Below are positions 1 to 12,064 of a DNA stretch of 64,000 nt, one piece after another; the first letter of the stretch is position 1, and each line of letters begins with the position of its first letter. The notes under the pieces are model-generated. The model made no database searches and was not told the origin of the DNA. It saw nothing but the letters and a program-made list of their open reading frames with translations. The stretch spans positions 1,054,001 to 1,118,000 of the forward strand of contig BQMF02000002.1 of the NCBI GenBank assembly GCA_027922465.2, written 5' to 3'. Both the position numbers and the translations under genes were made by a program. The DNA comes from Turritopsis dohrnii (taxonomy: Eukaryota > Cnidaria > Hydrozoa > Anthoathecata > Oceaniidae).

Positions 1-540
1 GTTCTGCTTGGATCAAGGGCCGAAAAATTTGTTTTACCATCCAGACAGTAGCGTTATAACTGACTGTACTTGTTATATTTGTACTGACATTCTTCTTGCT
101 TCTGCTTCGGACATTTACTGAACATGCATTCAATTAATTGTTGCTGTCATACATAACTGAATCAGAGACTTTGTTTCCATTAGACAATTATGTTGTATTG
201 CATAGTAAAATGGGTTACTTTTAGCTCCAGTAACTAATTCTATATCATGTCCTGCAAACAGAAACAGAAAAAAGAATCGTTTTCTAAAATTACAAGTTTA
301 TTATAGAACGTCAATAGTTACAAGAAAGGTGCAAATTTGTCTGAAACCGGGGCTCTGTTGGGCCAATGCCTCATTTCAATGTACTACACCTTCCTAGTTG
401 CATCAAAGTTATAAATGAGTTGGTTGGAACTCAAATCACATCTGATCATCTATCCAATGGGATTCCACTGATTCGTAGTCAGTCAGGTTCAATTGAGAGA
501 ACTGCTCCCCTCGTCTGCTATGAACCAGTGTGATCACAAG

Positions 541-611
541 GGGTCGGTAGCTTAGTTAGAGCAATGGCCCGGCAAGCGAGAGGTCGTTGGCTCGAGTCCA
601 ACTCAATCCGA
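541..611 (+). repeat. tRNA-like sequence, probable SINE head
   Basis: The stretch has a tRNA-like A box (TAGCTTAGTTAGAGCA) and B box (GGCTCGAGTCC) at the right spacing for RNA polymerase III. The acceptor arms pair poorly and no convincing anticodon arm forms, so a tRNA-derived SINE head is more likely than a working tRNA gene. The tail of the SINE cannot be delimited. Confidence 0.5.
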
Positions 612-719
612 TAGCAATAAGAAAGGTACATTGTTTGCAGGTATCATGAATTAATATATAAAATATAGAATATCGCATTTATATATGATCAATAAAATAT
701 TTACCATATAACCTAGGGC

Positions 720-738
720 AAGTAAGTAAGTAAGTAAG
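720..738. repeat. (AGTA)n microsatellite
   Basis: About five AGTA units in a row. A similar AAGT run is present near 38355. Confidence 0.8.
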
Positions 739-976
739 GATTTATTTCTAGTATATCCAAATAGATACATTTGGTTCTTCACCTAGAAATGTGTATGATA
801 TTAATGTGTTTGCATTACGTGAATTCAGATAAAATATAAATAATTTGATTAATTAAAACATCAGAAAACGTAATTATGTATAGTATATACAATTAGAGCC
901 TGTACAGAAAATGATTGCAACACTATCATTGCATTATTAGATTTCGCTAAGTGAAAGATATTGGTTTCGGCGGCGT

Positions 977-1004
977 TCTATCTATCTATCTATCTATCTA
1001 TCTA
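977..1004. repeat. (TATC)n microsatellite
   Basis: About seven tandem TCTA units directly readable in the sequence. Confidence 0.9.
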
Positions 1005-3320
1005 ATCTATGTACGGCGAAGGTTTTTTAGTATCGCACTTACTAACTTAAAATTCTTTTATTTCTATTTCTTTTTATCCTTGCTCTCATGACCATGATAT
1101 GTTTTCGTATATTTTGTGAGCTGTAAAGTGTATTTACCACATAGTCACAAAAAAAGGATCTCTCCCTAAAGGAAAAGCAAAAAGAAGGGTTTTAATTACT
1201 TTTTTGATTCGAAGTACCACTGAAATTTAAATTAAGTAAACTTTAGTGACGCTTGTGATGTTGATATCCTTCGAAGATCAACTGCAGTGAAGAAGAAGCT
1301 TTATAAGCAGTTTTAATTTTTAACTCTAGCTTCAAACCGTCTATTACAAACAAACTATTTGTTTCTTATTTGATTTGTTTATTTTGTTTGAGTATTTTGG
1401 ATAGATTTTTGTTTTTTAAAATTTTTTCGAACAAATCTTTTTTTTTCTTATTTCTTTTGGCTCACGTTTTTCTTATAAAATCATTTTTTTTAAAAAAAAT
1501 CATGGTTACAGCTCATACAAGTATATTTCTTTTGTTTCAATTTGCGATGTGATAATAATTGATATTAATAAAGTTAGGTTTACACAATAAAACTTTTTTT
1601 ATTTCTATGCTTACACTAGCAGATCTTTTTAACAAAATGCACAGTAGTACAACTAGGCTTAGACACAGGGAGTTTACGCGGAAATACGAAAACACGTATC
1701 ACTATGGAGACGGGTTTATTATAAATTCTGCTCTGCCACCCAATGAACCCTCAAGTATGTATTTAGAATGGGCCTTATTTATAGGTCGCTATTCTTAAAA
1801 AAATATAAGCGAAATCTTTCGACCATCCGGTCGTCTTGTTATTGTGTTGATAATGTGTTGAAATTCCTGCTTAGAAATAGTCACTGTATGACATTTCCTA
1901 AAAATAGCAAACCCAAACAGTCCTTCACATAAAATATGGAACAAAACTGGAAGGAACTTTTATGACTAAAACACTGCATTTCAAAATTTTTTTACAGTTC
2001 CAAAAAGCTGAGTACACCATGATTATACAGAGTACCAAATTTAATATACAGAGAATTCTATTCAAAATTTCACCATCAACTGCCAATTTAAAAACATTTA
2101 ACAAATTACGAATAAATTCTTTTTGTCATCTTAACTGATCAGTTCCTTGTTAGTATGCTCATTTGAATCTTATAGCTGTCTCTGACTGAGACAAGTATAA
2201 GAGGTTTGTAACATGATTTCTACTGATGTACGTATGTGTGTTTGTGTTTTCGTCACTTAGTGTATTTTGATCATGATGCCAAATCACTAATATATTGACA
2301 TTTGTACTGTTTCCATTATGTAGTATGGGTGTCGGAAAAATAATTAACAAATCACACTTAACTGCTCATATATTTGCCTTATCTAGTTAATGTATTTTAT
2401 ACATTCAGATCTGTGTGAGATTGCTCAACTGCATCACACCAGAAGAGTATAAATACAGTTGGCTTTTGTTATCTTGAATATACACTCTTGAACTTCATGC
2501 TATGTTGAAATTAAATCCTTGGGCCCGTCAGCTTTTACATTCTCTATAAATCTCATTATCCCAAAGTCACACTATCTCAAACTTTTTTTTTCCTGTCCAT
2601 TGAGAGTTCGAAATAGCAGGAATTTAAATTTATACGTGCAGACCTACAAACGCAAACGATGGTTGGTGCAGATGAAACAACAGCAAAAAGGAGAAGGGAA
2701 TATGGGGACGAAGTTGTTATAAGCGACGAATGTTTAGACACAGTCTGTTTTTGTGGATCAATTTATCCTCACACAATTGATTTGTGCTTTAACCATTTTA
2801 AATGGGCAAAAAAGTTTTCAACCTGAAATTTTCATTGCAATCTCTAAATTTATAAAGTCATATGATAAAAAAACCCCAAGAACATCCTTCATTTCAGATG
2901 AAAATACTCTCATGTTATGTTATCATTAATTAACATGTCTGGTTTGCTGATTGAAGCAGTACTATGTTTCCAGCCGTATTGCTATTAGCAGCTAAGAAAT
3001 GCAACAATGTCATTCTTAAGTTTGCTCTTGCTGACATCTGCTCTATGACTGACACAGTGTATGTTAGTATACATTATGTCTCAGTTTATACCTCAGTCAT
3101 AGAACATGGTAGATAAAAAAACTGTTATTTAGAGATTTGACTGGTACGAAAATAGGTTTCTTTGCATTAGGTTACGAAATGAAAAGGAGAAATAAAACCT
3201 TTACAGTAATTTTCAAAGTTATTTGATCACAGTTGAATTTCAATCATTTTACACATCAAAATTTAAACGTTAACATCTTTTATATGCAATTAAATTAACT
3301 TGATACACATTCTCTAGGTA

Positions 3321-6300
3321 ATGTCATCAAGTATGAAAACAAATGCAAATGATTTTAGTCAGGTTGGAACATTGGAGTTTCGCGGTGACAAATACGAGAT
3401 CGAAGTTACAGTGGAAAATAACTCAACTCTTTTAGTGCAAGTGGAAAACTGCGAGACACTGGATCACTGGACTGGAGAATATGATTGTACATGTATGTAT
3501 TGGTATTTATAATACTTTTCATTATATTCGTTATAATTGAAATGGAAGTTGTACTTGTCCAGGGGGTAATACGGAATAAATTTATGAGTGTCGGTAACAA
3601 AATTCAACAGGGAAGTGTATGAAAGTTTTGAGCTGTTTAAAACATCTAAAATAGGCTAAAAATGCCTCTGAATGCTACACAACAATTGAGCAACTAATCA
3701 TACAAAACAGTGAAGACTAATTACTGGAAAATCTGCACACAGATGCAATATTTAATCAGACTGATTATTTTATGATTAAAAACTGTGACACATGTTAAGA
3801 TGTGAGATGTCGATCTCACATCATGTCGATCGAATTTTGCTTTATTTCGGTAGGTTGTGGATTTTTCTGAAATAACAAAAACATTGATAAGTTACGTTGA
3901 TTTGTTGTATTTTTTGTGATGACTTGTGTTATTTGCAAGTGAACATTTTTTTTGGGGTGCCAATTTTTTATGCCCAAAAGCGGTTGTTGATGTCAAAATC
4001 GGTCTGTATTAGCCCCTGTTGTCATGGTAATATTCTGAATTCCAGTAATCTGTGTCATCATCAAATTGCGGATATCATTTATTCTGATAGATGTTACCAA
4101 CAAATTTATTGAACAACAAATTTGTTGATGATCTGAAATTGACACGTAACTTGTTTTGGATAATAAATCGTTTTTCAGCGTATTTCTTCTGCCATTTTTG
4201 TACCCACTTGATTCTCTAGATATTGAAGAATTAACTCACAAAACTGGAAACTTCAAACAGTTTTCAATTTTCTGTAGCATGCTGGACTCTGCCATACAAC
4301 AGGTAGCCATGTTATTGAAGGATTTTTTGCCTTTGTATATTATGATCATTTGAGCATTCATGTATCATCTTTATTGAATAGAATTCTGAATCCGTTATCC
4401 TTGACTTACTTACATATGAAGATTTAAAAATACTGAGGGAACAAAAATTTGGGACAGCAAAGCAAAAACGCCGACATAAGCATGCGGATGAGACATTACA
4501 ACGTAAGCGATATCTGATCATGACCTACACTGTTGAATTTGACCAAATACACTACCCACTGCCGTTGACCTATGATGGAACTGCTGACCCCATTAACTTA
4601 AAGAACCAAGTACGAGAATTGAAATTAGAAATACAGGTACTAAGAAGGGATAAAGAACTAGATCTGGACAACCAAGAGTATGATAAATTAGTTTTAGAAA
4701 ATAAAAAACTACGATTGGAATTAAATGCTGCAAACAGTCAAATGAAAGAAATTAGCAGTGGTAATCTATCAAAGGAACTCAAGGTCTTGAAAAAGGTTGT
4801 CCAAAATTTGGAGGTAAGCCAAGTCCATATAATGATATTTGGTGTTGACTTTATATAGTTTTTCACCATGTTTATTTTCATTTTTGTAATTTTTTCTCAT
4901 CTTAATATGCATGTGTTCAGCAGAGTGACGCAATAGTTATCATTTAAAACTCACAGAAGGTACAGTAAAATTAATGCCCTTTTCTTATTACAAAAGCAGA
5001 TCTTCATATTTCTTTTATCATCTTATCTTCGTAAAAAAAAAATTGATAGCTTGTAGCTACCTCTTCTTTTCTGCATGATAGTCTTGTAGCTACTGGTCTT
5101 TTGAAATTTTTTGCTTCTTTAAAAACACATTCATATTTTCAATAGTCCGTGTTACGTTAGCATATGACTCAGATGGTGTAGATCAGAAACGTTTAATAAT
5201 GCTACAGAGCTTGTGACTAACAATATATCCAATCAAGATGCTGTTCAGGTCGACATGGTTCGGGGCAAATTTGTTTGTTGAATACATTGCAATCTCTGAC
5301 ACATCCCACGAAATGTTTTTCTCGTTGCGTAGGAAAAGGTCGCGAGCCATTGTACATTTGACAGAGGTAAGAATCGTGTTGAACTACATCCGTCTTCAAC
5401 CGTTTCCATACAGTTTTATGTAATATCACTTGATCGGCTCTAGAGTAGAGGCCTCTGTTACTGGATTTTTCTATTATTTCCCTCAGGAGTATATCACCGA
5501 GTTGTGTGTCTTTGGCGTTTCGAAAGCACCACATCCCGGCCATAATAGTGGCCGTATGTGTCTCCCAATCTCTCATGACATGAAGTGTTTTATCTGTTTG
5601 CACATACCACTCTTCAACAGCGTCTGCGTCACGTTGTAGTAAGGGAGAATCCAGATCACGTGAACAAAACAAATCTAGAGTTTGATCTGCCATTGAAACA
5701 AATCTCCAAGATCTCCCTAATATACCTGATAAATTACCATAAATCGGTGTATATCGAATATCGCAAAATCGTAGGCTGGGATAGCTGGTTTTAAATGATC
5801 TCTTTTTACTTTCTGGGAAATGACCATCCACGTATATTCTTACGGTGAAAGTCTTATAAAACTCTATTCCTTGTGCCTCTTCAACAACGTTTTTTATGAA
5901 GATGTCATATTTTTCCGCTTTTTCCCCGAACAAACTATAAGCGATAACCCGTTTACTTGCTGGTTCTTTGTCACTACACAACGTACTTGTGGAGTCTTTG
6001 TAAAGTTCCTTTTCTTGTATCCTTCCCAAGGGTTCTACTTTTAGTGCATTCTGTTCTTGGTCGACGGTTTTTCCGAAAATATAATACATGAGAAAATGCA
6101 TGCTGACAGTGAAAATGAATATGATGCACAAGTAACGGAGCGGCATTCTTCGAAACATTGTCGTGAGCATTCCTACATTATGCTAATGTTTGTTTATACT
6201 CATATTTAGTAGGAACAGATAATTATTCTAATCTTCTTTAAACCGTACACACGTTGCTATGGATATAATCATCACAAAAATAAAGTAAATACGAGTGCTG

Positions 6301-9300
6301 TCGTCATGGTATTATTGTAGCCAATGAGTTTTGATCTTTTCCACAGATAATACACCTATCTATTTATGCGGAGTTAGCTGGTTCAATCTATCGTACTATG
6401 GGTATCAAGATTACTTCGTACTGGTCAGACCATGAGTCCTGAGAAGTGAGTTTTTCGCCTTGGATATTCTGATCGATGGATCATTTCACTATAAAGAAAT
6501 AGTTCATGAAATCTCATAGCTGGTAACTCGTTTATTTCGTTTAAACTTCACATTGTGGTTTTCCTTCAAAAGAAACCGTTAAAAGAAACGGTTTTATTAC
6601 TTCCTCAGAAATGAAATTATCTTGGTTTTATTGTGAAATTTCGTCTGCGTTGTCACGTGACTTTGGTGATTTTATGTTAGCTCTTTGAATTGGAATTTTA
6701 TTTGCATCGACATGCCCTGTCTCGTTTTCACTATAAACGATTCCAATGGTAAGCAACACGTTTATAAGCAACACTAGAAAATTTTCTCAATAAAGGTACA
6801 CAAAGCTTTTGGAAACGGGGGTATATACATATTTTCGGTTAATGTTTCGCAATAGATTAAGCAACACTACTACTAAAAAATGATCATTTTTTAAGCAACA
6901 TTACTACTAACGTCAGACCTTGGTTGCTTATAAAAAAGAAAAACGTGCAAAGAAGTTGAATAACACAAGAAACGAGTAAAACCTCTAGTTACATTTCTTA
7001 TATTTATTTATTGGTACAGAGTACAGAAATCTGATATTCATTTTCGTTTTCAGCAGTGTATCCAGTCTTGGTGATCTTTAGGGCGGCATACTTCTGGACA
7101 GACTTCTTTACCGTACACCCAACAATCTCTTACGCATCCTACAAAGTATTCCCGTCGTTGACTCGGAAATGGTTTCGAGCCTTTGAATCGTCGACAATGA
7201 TAAGAATCGTGTTGTAACGCGTCGTGTTTCAAGACGGGCCACAAGTATCGATTTATAATCGTTTGATCTTCTCGTGTACTCCTACTAAACTTCGATTTCG
7301 CGATGATCAAATCCAATAATCCGCGGCCTAACTTCACGTTCTTTTTCACTCGAAAACACCACATCCCTCCCATCATAGCAAGTGAGTGCTGGGACCGATC
7401 CCGCATCACATGGAGGATCTGATCAGTAGCGAGCCATTCGCTAACTGCATCTGCCTCGCGTTTGATTAACGGCGAGTCCAGATCACGTGAACAAAATACA
7501 TCTATGGTGTTATCTCCCATAGGTAGAAATCTCCACACTGTACCGATATGACGTGTTATATCTCCATAGTTTGGAACATATCTTACATCGCAGAACTTGA
7601 TCTTACTAAATTTCGCTGTGATTGCTTGTCTACTTGCTTTTGAAAAGTTCTCGTCAACGTAAACTCGAATCGAAAAGAGACTGTAAGGATATAGCCTGCT
7701 CGCTTCTTCTCTGACGTCAGATATGAAACGCCCGATGCGTTCGGCTTGCTTTCCAAAGAGGGCGTACGAAAGGATTAGTTTCGATTCCGGCTTTTGATCG
7801 TCACATAAAGGATATGGGAGATCTCCTTCTATTGATGATAAGTTGTTTTTTATCGAAGCTTCCTGGTAGATTCTATCAAACATCTTCTTGTCGTGGGTTT
7901 CTTCTTGCAACAAATGTAACAATTTTGGTTTTTGGTTTAGACCGTCCTTACTGTGGTCGTTTTGTAATGGTCTTTCAATGACCGTCTTTTCTTTTACCGA
8001 ATCGATAAGTGTCGATAGCAACCCGTGTTCTTTACGAATACGTTCATTACTTGCTAGAACGTCTTCTACTCTACGATTGAGAATTTGAAGTTCCCCACCT
8101 GCGATCTTTTCCTTCGCTTCAAAATTTTCCTTTTCTTTCATATTTTTCAAAATCTTTAAAATTAGCATAACCACCAGAAGCCCTACAACAGGCGATAGTC
8201 TCACAAGCGCTAAGTCTATCCGCATTTCCCCGATATTCCGTATTGGTTAAACGGGAATTAAATCCCCTTCAATCAATCCATAGTACACCATCTCCCACAT
8301 TTGTTTGAAACATCCGTCTTAAAGTTTGCGTTTTTCATTATCATTCTTGAAATTACGACAGATTTCTTTTGCTTTCATTAGATATTCACACGTTACTTAT
8401 ACTACACCAGTAGTCTTCAATCGTATTGAACTCTCAATGAACTAAATGTAATGAAACAGGTGTTTCTTACTAATCGTTTGTTACGAATTCATGAAAAATG
8501 TTTGTTTGGGTTATCGAAAGGGCGGCTTCCACTAAACGGGAATTTTCACGGCAGATAAATAATATTCAATCTGGTTCGCTTATTAATCAGTTCCAGATCC
8601 AGTTTTTTTGCCCATTATGACCATATCGTACAAATGTATAGTTTCATTCCGAGGTTGACGTAAAGGGTTTCTCTAGTTCTTCATTTCCACACGTCAGAAA
8701 TTACGCTATTTGCGTATTCCTACCGCGTAATTTTGCGGAGGAGTACGTTTCTATAGAACGGCACACCAATGCCATTCCAATGGAGGTGCACTTCGTCACA
8801 GTGTCTTTTTGACAAATTTCCTTCACTGAGTTTTTTTTCATGTAAATAGTTGCTATTTCCTAAACTTAGGCAAATTTATTGGAAACCACTGCGTGGGATT
8901 GCATTTCTACAGAAATATACACACTATTTTACTAAACTTTTTTTGTTAATTTTTTTCAGAATGATTTGCTGAAGGAGAGGAACAAGAACCAACGGTTAAT
9001 GGCGAAGAAAAAGAAAGAATATGATGACTTGATGGAGGAGGTAATCCTCATCATGTGTAGTGTACCCAGCGTTTTTAGCAGTGTCAATATTTCTTTAAAA
9101 ATGCGCTCCTTCGCAGAGATTGTTCAACCAATTTGCCCAGTGGGTATGATTGTCCACTGTTACATATCGATTACTCGGTTTTTATTTTCTAGTTTGAGGA
9201 GTTGAAATCTAACGAACGTAATTATCGAGTTCGTTGCAAAAGTTTGACAGAGGAGTTGGCCATGCTTAAGAGAAAGTAAGTATCGTGCTGTCAAAGATCT

Positions 9301-11980
9301 TTGTGTTGTTTTTTTTTTCATTGAAGTTCTTTGATTGAAGATTTTCCTCTTTTTCTTTTTAGTTCCCGCTTATCTCCTATGGTAAATAAGAAGACATCGA
9401 GACAAGCTACGTACAGTCCTAGTACTAACAGAAGAAATTATGTTCGAAGTAATGAAAGAAATCACCCGAAAACAACAGACAGGGGGAGGTCAAAAACTCG
9501 TTCAGTTTCTCGTGAAAGAGAACGATCCATTTCGGCATCATCTTTTGGTCGCACTCCATCGCCGAGTAAGTTTTGATCAATTTTCCTTTCTATCATTGGT
9601 TGCACGTCTTAGTGTTAATCTTGGAAAATGTGTTGGGTGAGTGTATCCATAAATCGTTTGCTTTGTTCCTTCGATGTATTTTACCAGAGTGTTTTTTCTG
9701 AATTTTGATGTCTGATTATTTGATGAACGTAGCATTCCTAATGGGCAAAATCGTAAAAAAAGTCATTGCGACGAAGAGCATGTTTGTTGAATAGTGTGTA
9801 AATTTCTATAGAAATGCACTCCTTTGCGGAGATTTTTCAGCAAATATGCCCACTGGGTTAAGGTTTGTTTATCTTCAATCACGTGGTGATATGTTTGTTT
9901 ACTTTTAGGTTTTCGTAGATTCGATCCATCAGCGTATCTTTTCACAAATAACATATTTCATGGAGTCATTTTCTCTTGTTCGATATTTATAATAATGTTG
10001 CCACAGTCTGTGGGAGTTGTTCTTCGTCATTCAATGTTGAAATTATGTAGTTGTCTTTCCCAATCAAAACTTCTTTAGCATATACATATTTCCTTGATTT
10101 CATATATATCAGATATATAAAAGAAAGAGAGAAAAAACGTCAGGAACTAGAAGCAAATCGAAGGTATGGTGACCAAGTTGGCTTTTGTTTTTTTTAATTT
10201 CGGTGAAATTGCAAAACATGAAAATACTTCTGGGGGTTGACTAATGTATATATTTCTATAGCAATGCACTCCTTCACAGTGCTTTTTTCAATAAGTTTGC
10301 CTACTAAGATACTTTTGATGGTGGATCCTTTTTTTATTCAGAAAGGGGTTCTTCGTTAGCTGTTACATTTAGCTTCATTTAAGTTTGGGTTATTTTAGTC
10401 GTCGCCGCACTCCATCGTCCAATACAAAAAGGTCACAGACGCCTAGTGGCTACAGATACTTAACGAAACCCCCCAGTGGAGGAGGTATGTTTTTTTATCT
10501 CGTTGAATAATCTTTATTCTAAAACACGAAGCAACCTCAAATTTTAGGTCTCAAACGCCCCAGTTTGTTGTTCAATATTTCAAAATTCTGCCCTTATTCC
10601 TTTGCATTAAAATTTAAGTTAGACTTGAGAGAGAGAGAGACGTATGTGTGTTTTTTTTTTACGCATTCATTTCTTCAATTGGGGTTTTACCAATGTACCA
10701 TTCCTTCTGTGAATACATTATATCCACAGCCACTCAAGCTGCTTCTATCAACCCTAGGTCGCTCAAGTTCGTTGAAGCGAAGAAACTACCGAAGTAGTTC
10801 TATCGAAAGCGAGGCTGACAGCATCAGTCGTATGAGACAAAGAAAACCTGCATCTGCGAACAAGTAATTTTTAACCAATTTTTTTTTTTTAAGTGGGATA
10901 AGTTTGCAAGCAGTCTTGAATGTAATTGTAAAGCTTCTAATGTTGTATTGTCACCATGGTTTCTTTACTATTCAAGCTAACTTTATGCGGTGTAAATTAT
11001 GCCTTGTTCAATTTAACAACCCTCTACTAGATGTTTACTTTTGTTTTAGTATCATATGTGCAGGTCTGTTTATTCACATTAGAAAAGACAAAAAAAATTC
11101 AGCCACAAATTTGCTCCAAATTTCTTTACTAAAGTTGGATTAGGTTTCTATTATCCACTGCGAATAGTTCTGTAAACCAATCAAATTGCTTGATTTCTGA
11201 TTGGTTCCGTGGCAAAACCAATAGCAGTTTCAATTTTGATTGATAGAAAAGTAGCTATCACGTGATCATATCGAATTTCGTTACAGAAATATTCGACATC
11301 GCTTAAAATCAAGATCAGACACATCTGATGTGAGTTCTCTTTCTCGTCAGTTTCTTGAATCTTCATCTTCACATATGGAAATATTCTATGATGTTTTCTA
11401 GGACGAAATGTATCGGAAGAAAATTCCAAAGTCTCGAGTAACACCTTCATCAAAAAGTCCTCTTAAAACGTACAGCAGACTTGAAGGTTCGATTGTCTCG
11501 CCTACCTTACTACCTTACGGTGAAAACACTTATAGCAGAGTATGAATAAACGAGGCATCGCGTGACCATCACCTTTCCAAACAAATTTCAAACAAGTTTA
11601 CACCGTGAAGTTTTCATGGTCTGAGATTTTTAAATAACCTAATATATGTATATCAAATCTTCATCGTGAATAATTCGCAACCGAAATAAATTTTTGTTTG
11701 GCTTAACAAGAACATTCATTGCCTTGTTCTTTCAAACGAAATTAAGAGGCTTTCAACCAAAATGTTTTGTGATTGTGAAATGGTTGCTTGCTCTATTCAA
11801 CGAATACTCAATATTCATGTTAAAACCCTTTTTTCATCCATCCATACTTGCTAAGATTGTATTACATTGTGTATTGGCCTTTTAGCGAACGAAGAAAGTG
11901 AAAATCATTCCATCGGAATAGCTGAAATAGATGCTCGTTTAGAAGCTTTGCAAAAATTTATGAAAGATAACATGGATTGA
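3321..11980 (+). CDS. CCDC61: CCDC61/VFL3 homologue, 13 coding exons
   Basis: Centrosome and basal-body protein; the family has an XRCC4/SAS-6-like head and coiled coil and positions basal bodies and rootlets. Coding exons inferred from GT-AG sites with consistent phase: 3321-3492, 4220-4302, 4382-4813, 8960-9040, 9193-9275, 9363-9565, 9909-9933, 10113-10163, 10399-10484, 10758-10863, 11287-11329, 11402-11486, 11886-11980. They sum to 514 aa, close to the roughly 510 aa I recall for the human protein. Diagnostic segments are IEELTHKTGNFKQFSIFC and SVILDLLTYEDL in the head, a charged coiled coil from about residue 110 to 300, RFDPSAYIKEREKKRQE in the tail, and the C-terminal AEIDARLEALQKFM. 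The ATG lies three bases after an acceptor. The 4.1-kb intron 4814-8959 holds two antisense genes. Hairpin MITEs lie in the introns near 9060, 9738 and 10245. Identity is firm; some splice choices are by eye. Confidence 0.9.
5217..6170 (-). CDS. Type II membrane protein, glycosyltransferase-like (copy 1)
   Basis: Intronless ORF of 317 aa with a short cytoplasmic N-terminus, one membrane anchor at about residues 13-32 (LCIIFIFTVSMHFLMYYIF) and a lumenal domain, the layout of Golgi glycosyltransferases. The core has YSLFGEKAEKYDIFIKN, then WRFVSMADQTLDLFCSRDLDS, whose DLD could be a DxD-like metal site, then HVMRDWETH, MAGMWCFR and DQVILHKTVW. It ends in a cysteine-rich tail (FVGCVRDC, CPEPCRP, WIYC). 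I infer a GT-A-type sugar transferase but cannot name donor or acceptor. It lies antisense inside the largest CCDC61 intron, 0.9 kb from a clear paralogue (7050-8225). The shared C-terminal domain and different stems suggest local tandem duplication; lack of introns may mean a retrogene origin. Confidence 0.75.
   Translation of the reverse strand: MLTTMFRRMPLRYLCIIFIFTVSMHFLMYYIFGKTVDQEQNALKVEPLGRIQEKELYKDSTSTLCSDKEPASKRVIAYSLFGEKAEKYDIFIKNVVEEAQGIEFYKTFTVRIYVDGHFPESKKRSFKTSYPSLRFCDIRYTPIYGNLSGILGRSWRFVSMADQTLDLFCSRDLDSPLLQRDADAVEEWYVQTDKTLHVMRDWETHTATIMAGMWCFRNAKDTQLGDILLREIIEKSSNRGLYSRADQVILHKTVWKRLKTDVVQHDSYLCQMYNGSRPFPTQREKHFVGCVRDCNVFNKQICPEPCRPEQHLDWIYC
6171..7049. other. Spacer between nested paralogues
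   Basis: CCDC61 intron sequence between the two antisense genes. It should hold the promoter of the gene at 5217-6170 and the 3' end of the gene at 7050-8225. The word AAGCAACA recurs at about 6754, 6769, 6860 and 6894. No ORF or known element is recognised. Confidence 0.4.
7050..8225 (-). CDS. Type II membrane protein, glycosyltransferase-like (copy 2)
   Basis: Intronless ORF of 391 aa, paralogue of the gene at 5217-6170. It has an N-terminal anchor at about residues 10-27 (LSPVVGLLVVMLILKIL), a longer charged stem to about residue 140 with coiled-coil character, then the shared lumenal domain: LSYALFGKQAERIGRFISD, WRFLPMGDNTIDVFCSRDLDS, READAVSEW, LHVMRDRSQHS, GGMWCFRVKK, DQTIINRYLW, LQHDSYHC, and a cysteine-rich tail (FVGCVRDCWV, CPEVCRP, WIHC). 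Residues shared by both copies (SRDLDSPL, HVMRD, GMWCFR, DQ, QHDSY) are the likely active-site set. Function as a Golgi or ER sugar transferase is inferred from topology and the DLD motif only. It is antisense within the same CCDC61 intron. Confidence 0.75.
   Translation of the reverse strand: MRIDLALVRLSPVVGLLVVMLILKILKNMKEKENFEAKEKIAGGELQILNRRVEDVLASNERIRKEHGLLSTLIDSVKEKTVIERPLQNDHSKDGLNQKPKLLHLLQEETHDKKMFDRIYQEASIKNNLSSIEGDLPYPLCDDQKPESKLILSYALFGKQAERIGRFISDVREEASRLYPYSLFSIRVYVDENFSKASRQAITAKFSKIKFCDVRYVPNYGDITRHIGTVWRFLPMGDNTIDVFCSRDLDSPLIKREADAVSEWLATDQILHVMRDRSQHSLAMMGGMWCFRVKKNVKLGRGLLDLIIAKSKFSRSTREDQTIINRYLWPVLKHDALQHDSYHCRRFKGSKPFPSQRREYFVGCVRDCWVYGKEVCPEVCRPKDHQDWIHC
8226..8959. 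other. Intron remainder, promoter side of nested gene
   Basis: End of the large CCDC61 intron. It should include the promoter of the antisense gene at 7050-8225. Between about 8750 and 8936 there are degraded pieces of the hairpin MITE family (for example the word AAATATACACACTATTT). No coding sequence is seen. Confidence 0.4.
9738..9857 (+). mobile_element. Hairpin MITE, family 1, full-length copy
   Basis: About 120 bp, starting AATGGGCAAAATCGT and ending GCCCACTGGG, so the ends are inverted repeats. The interior carries the paired words CATTGCGACGAAGAGC and ACTCCTTTGCGGAG. It lies in a CCDC61 intron. Partial copies lie at about 9060-9143 and 10245-10312 in neighbouring introns of the same gene. 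Confidence 0.75.
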
Positions 11981-12058
11981 AAAGACAATCCGTCCTCCGA
12001 ATTCGTGGAATTTGTAATATCAAATTTATGTAAATATGAAGTATTTTATTTATAACCA

Positions 12059-12064
12059 AATAAA
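12059..12064 (+). terminator. CCDC61 poly(A) signal
   Basis: AATAAA 79 bases after the CCDC61 stop codon, in an AT-rich 3' untranslated region. Confidence 0.6.

Larger units (their letters stand above)
1..3317. other. Gene-poor region upstream of CCDC61
   Basis: I see no supported protein gene here. The region holds a tRNA-like SINE head near 541-611, two microsatellites, and AT-rich sequence with short spurious ORFs. A 5' untranslated exon and promoter of CCDC61 should lie in or before this stretch. The first coding exon is preceded by a splice acceptor (ag at 3316-3317) only three bases before the ATG, so at least one non-coding exon is expected upstream. I could not place it. Confidence 0.5.

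Noticed and set aside
541..611. Functional tRNA gene
   Set aside because: A and B boxes are present but the acceptor and anticodon arms pair poorly; a SINE head fits better.
1370..1798. Two adjacent ORFs of 60 and 79 codons
   Set aside because: The first is a T-rich hydrophobic translation of low-complexity DNA; the second resembles nothing and has no splice or start context.
2661..2828. 55-codon ORF with a CFCGSIYPHTI segment
   Set aside because: Looks protein-like but is very short, with no recognised relatives and no transcript signals.
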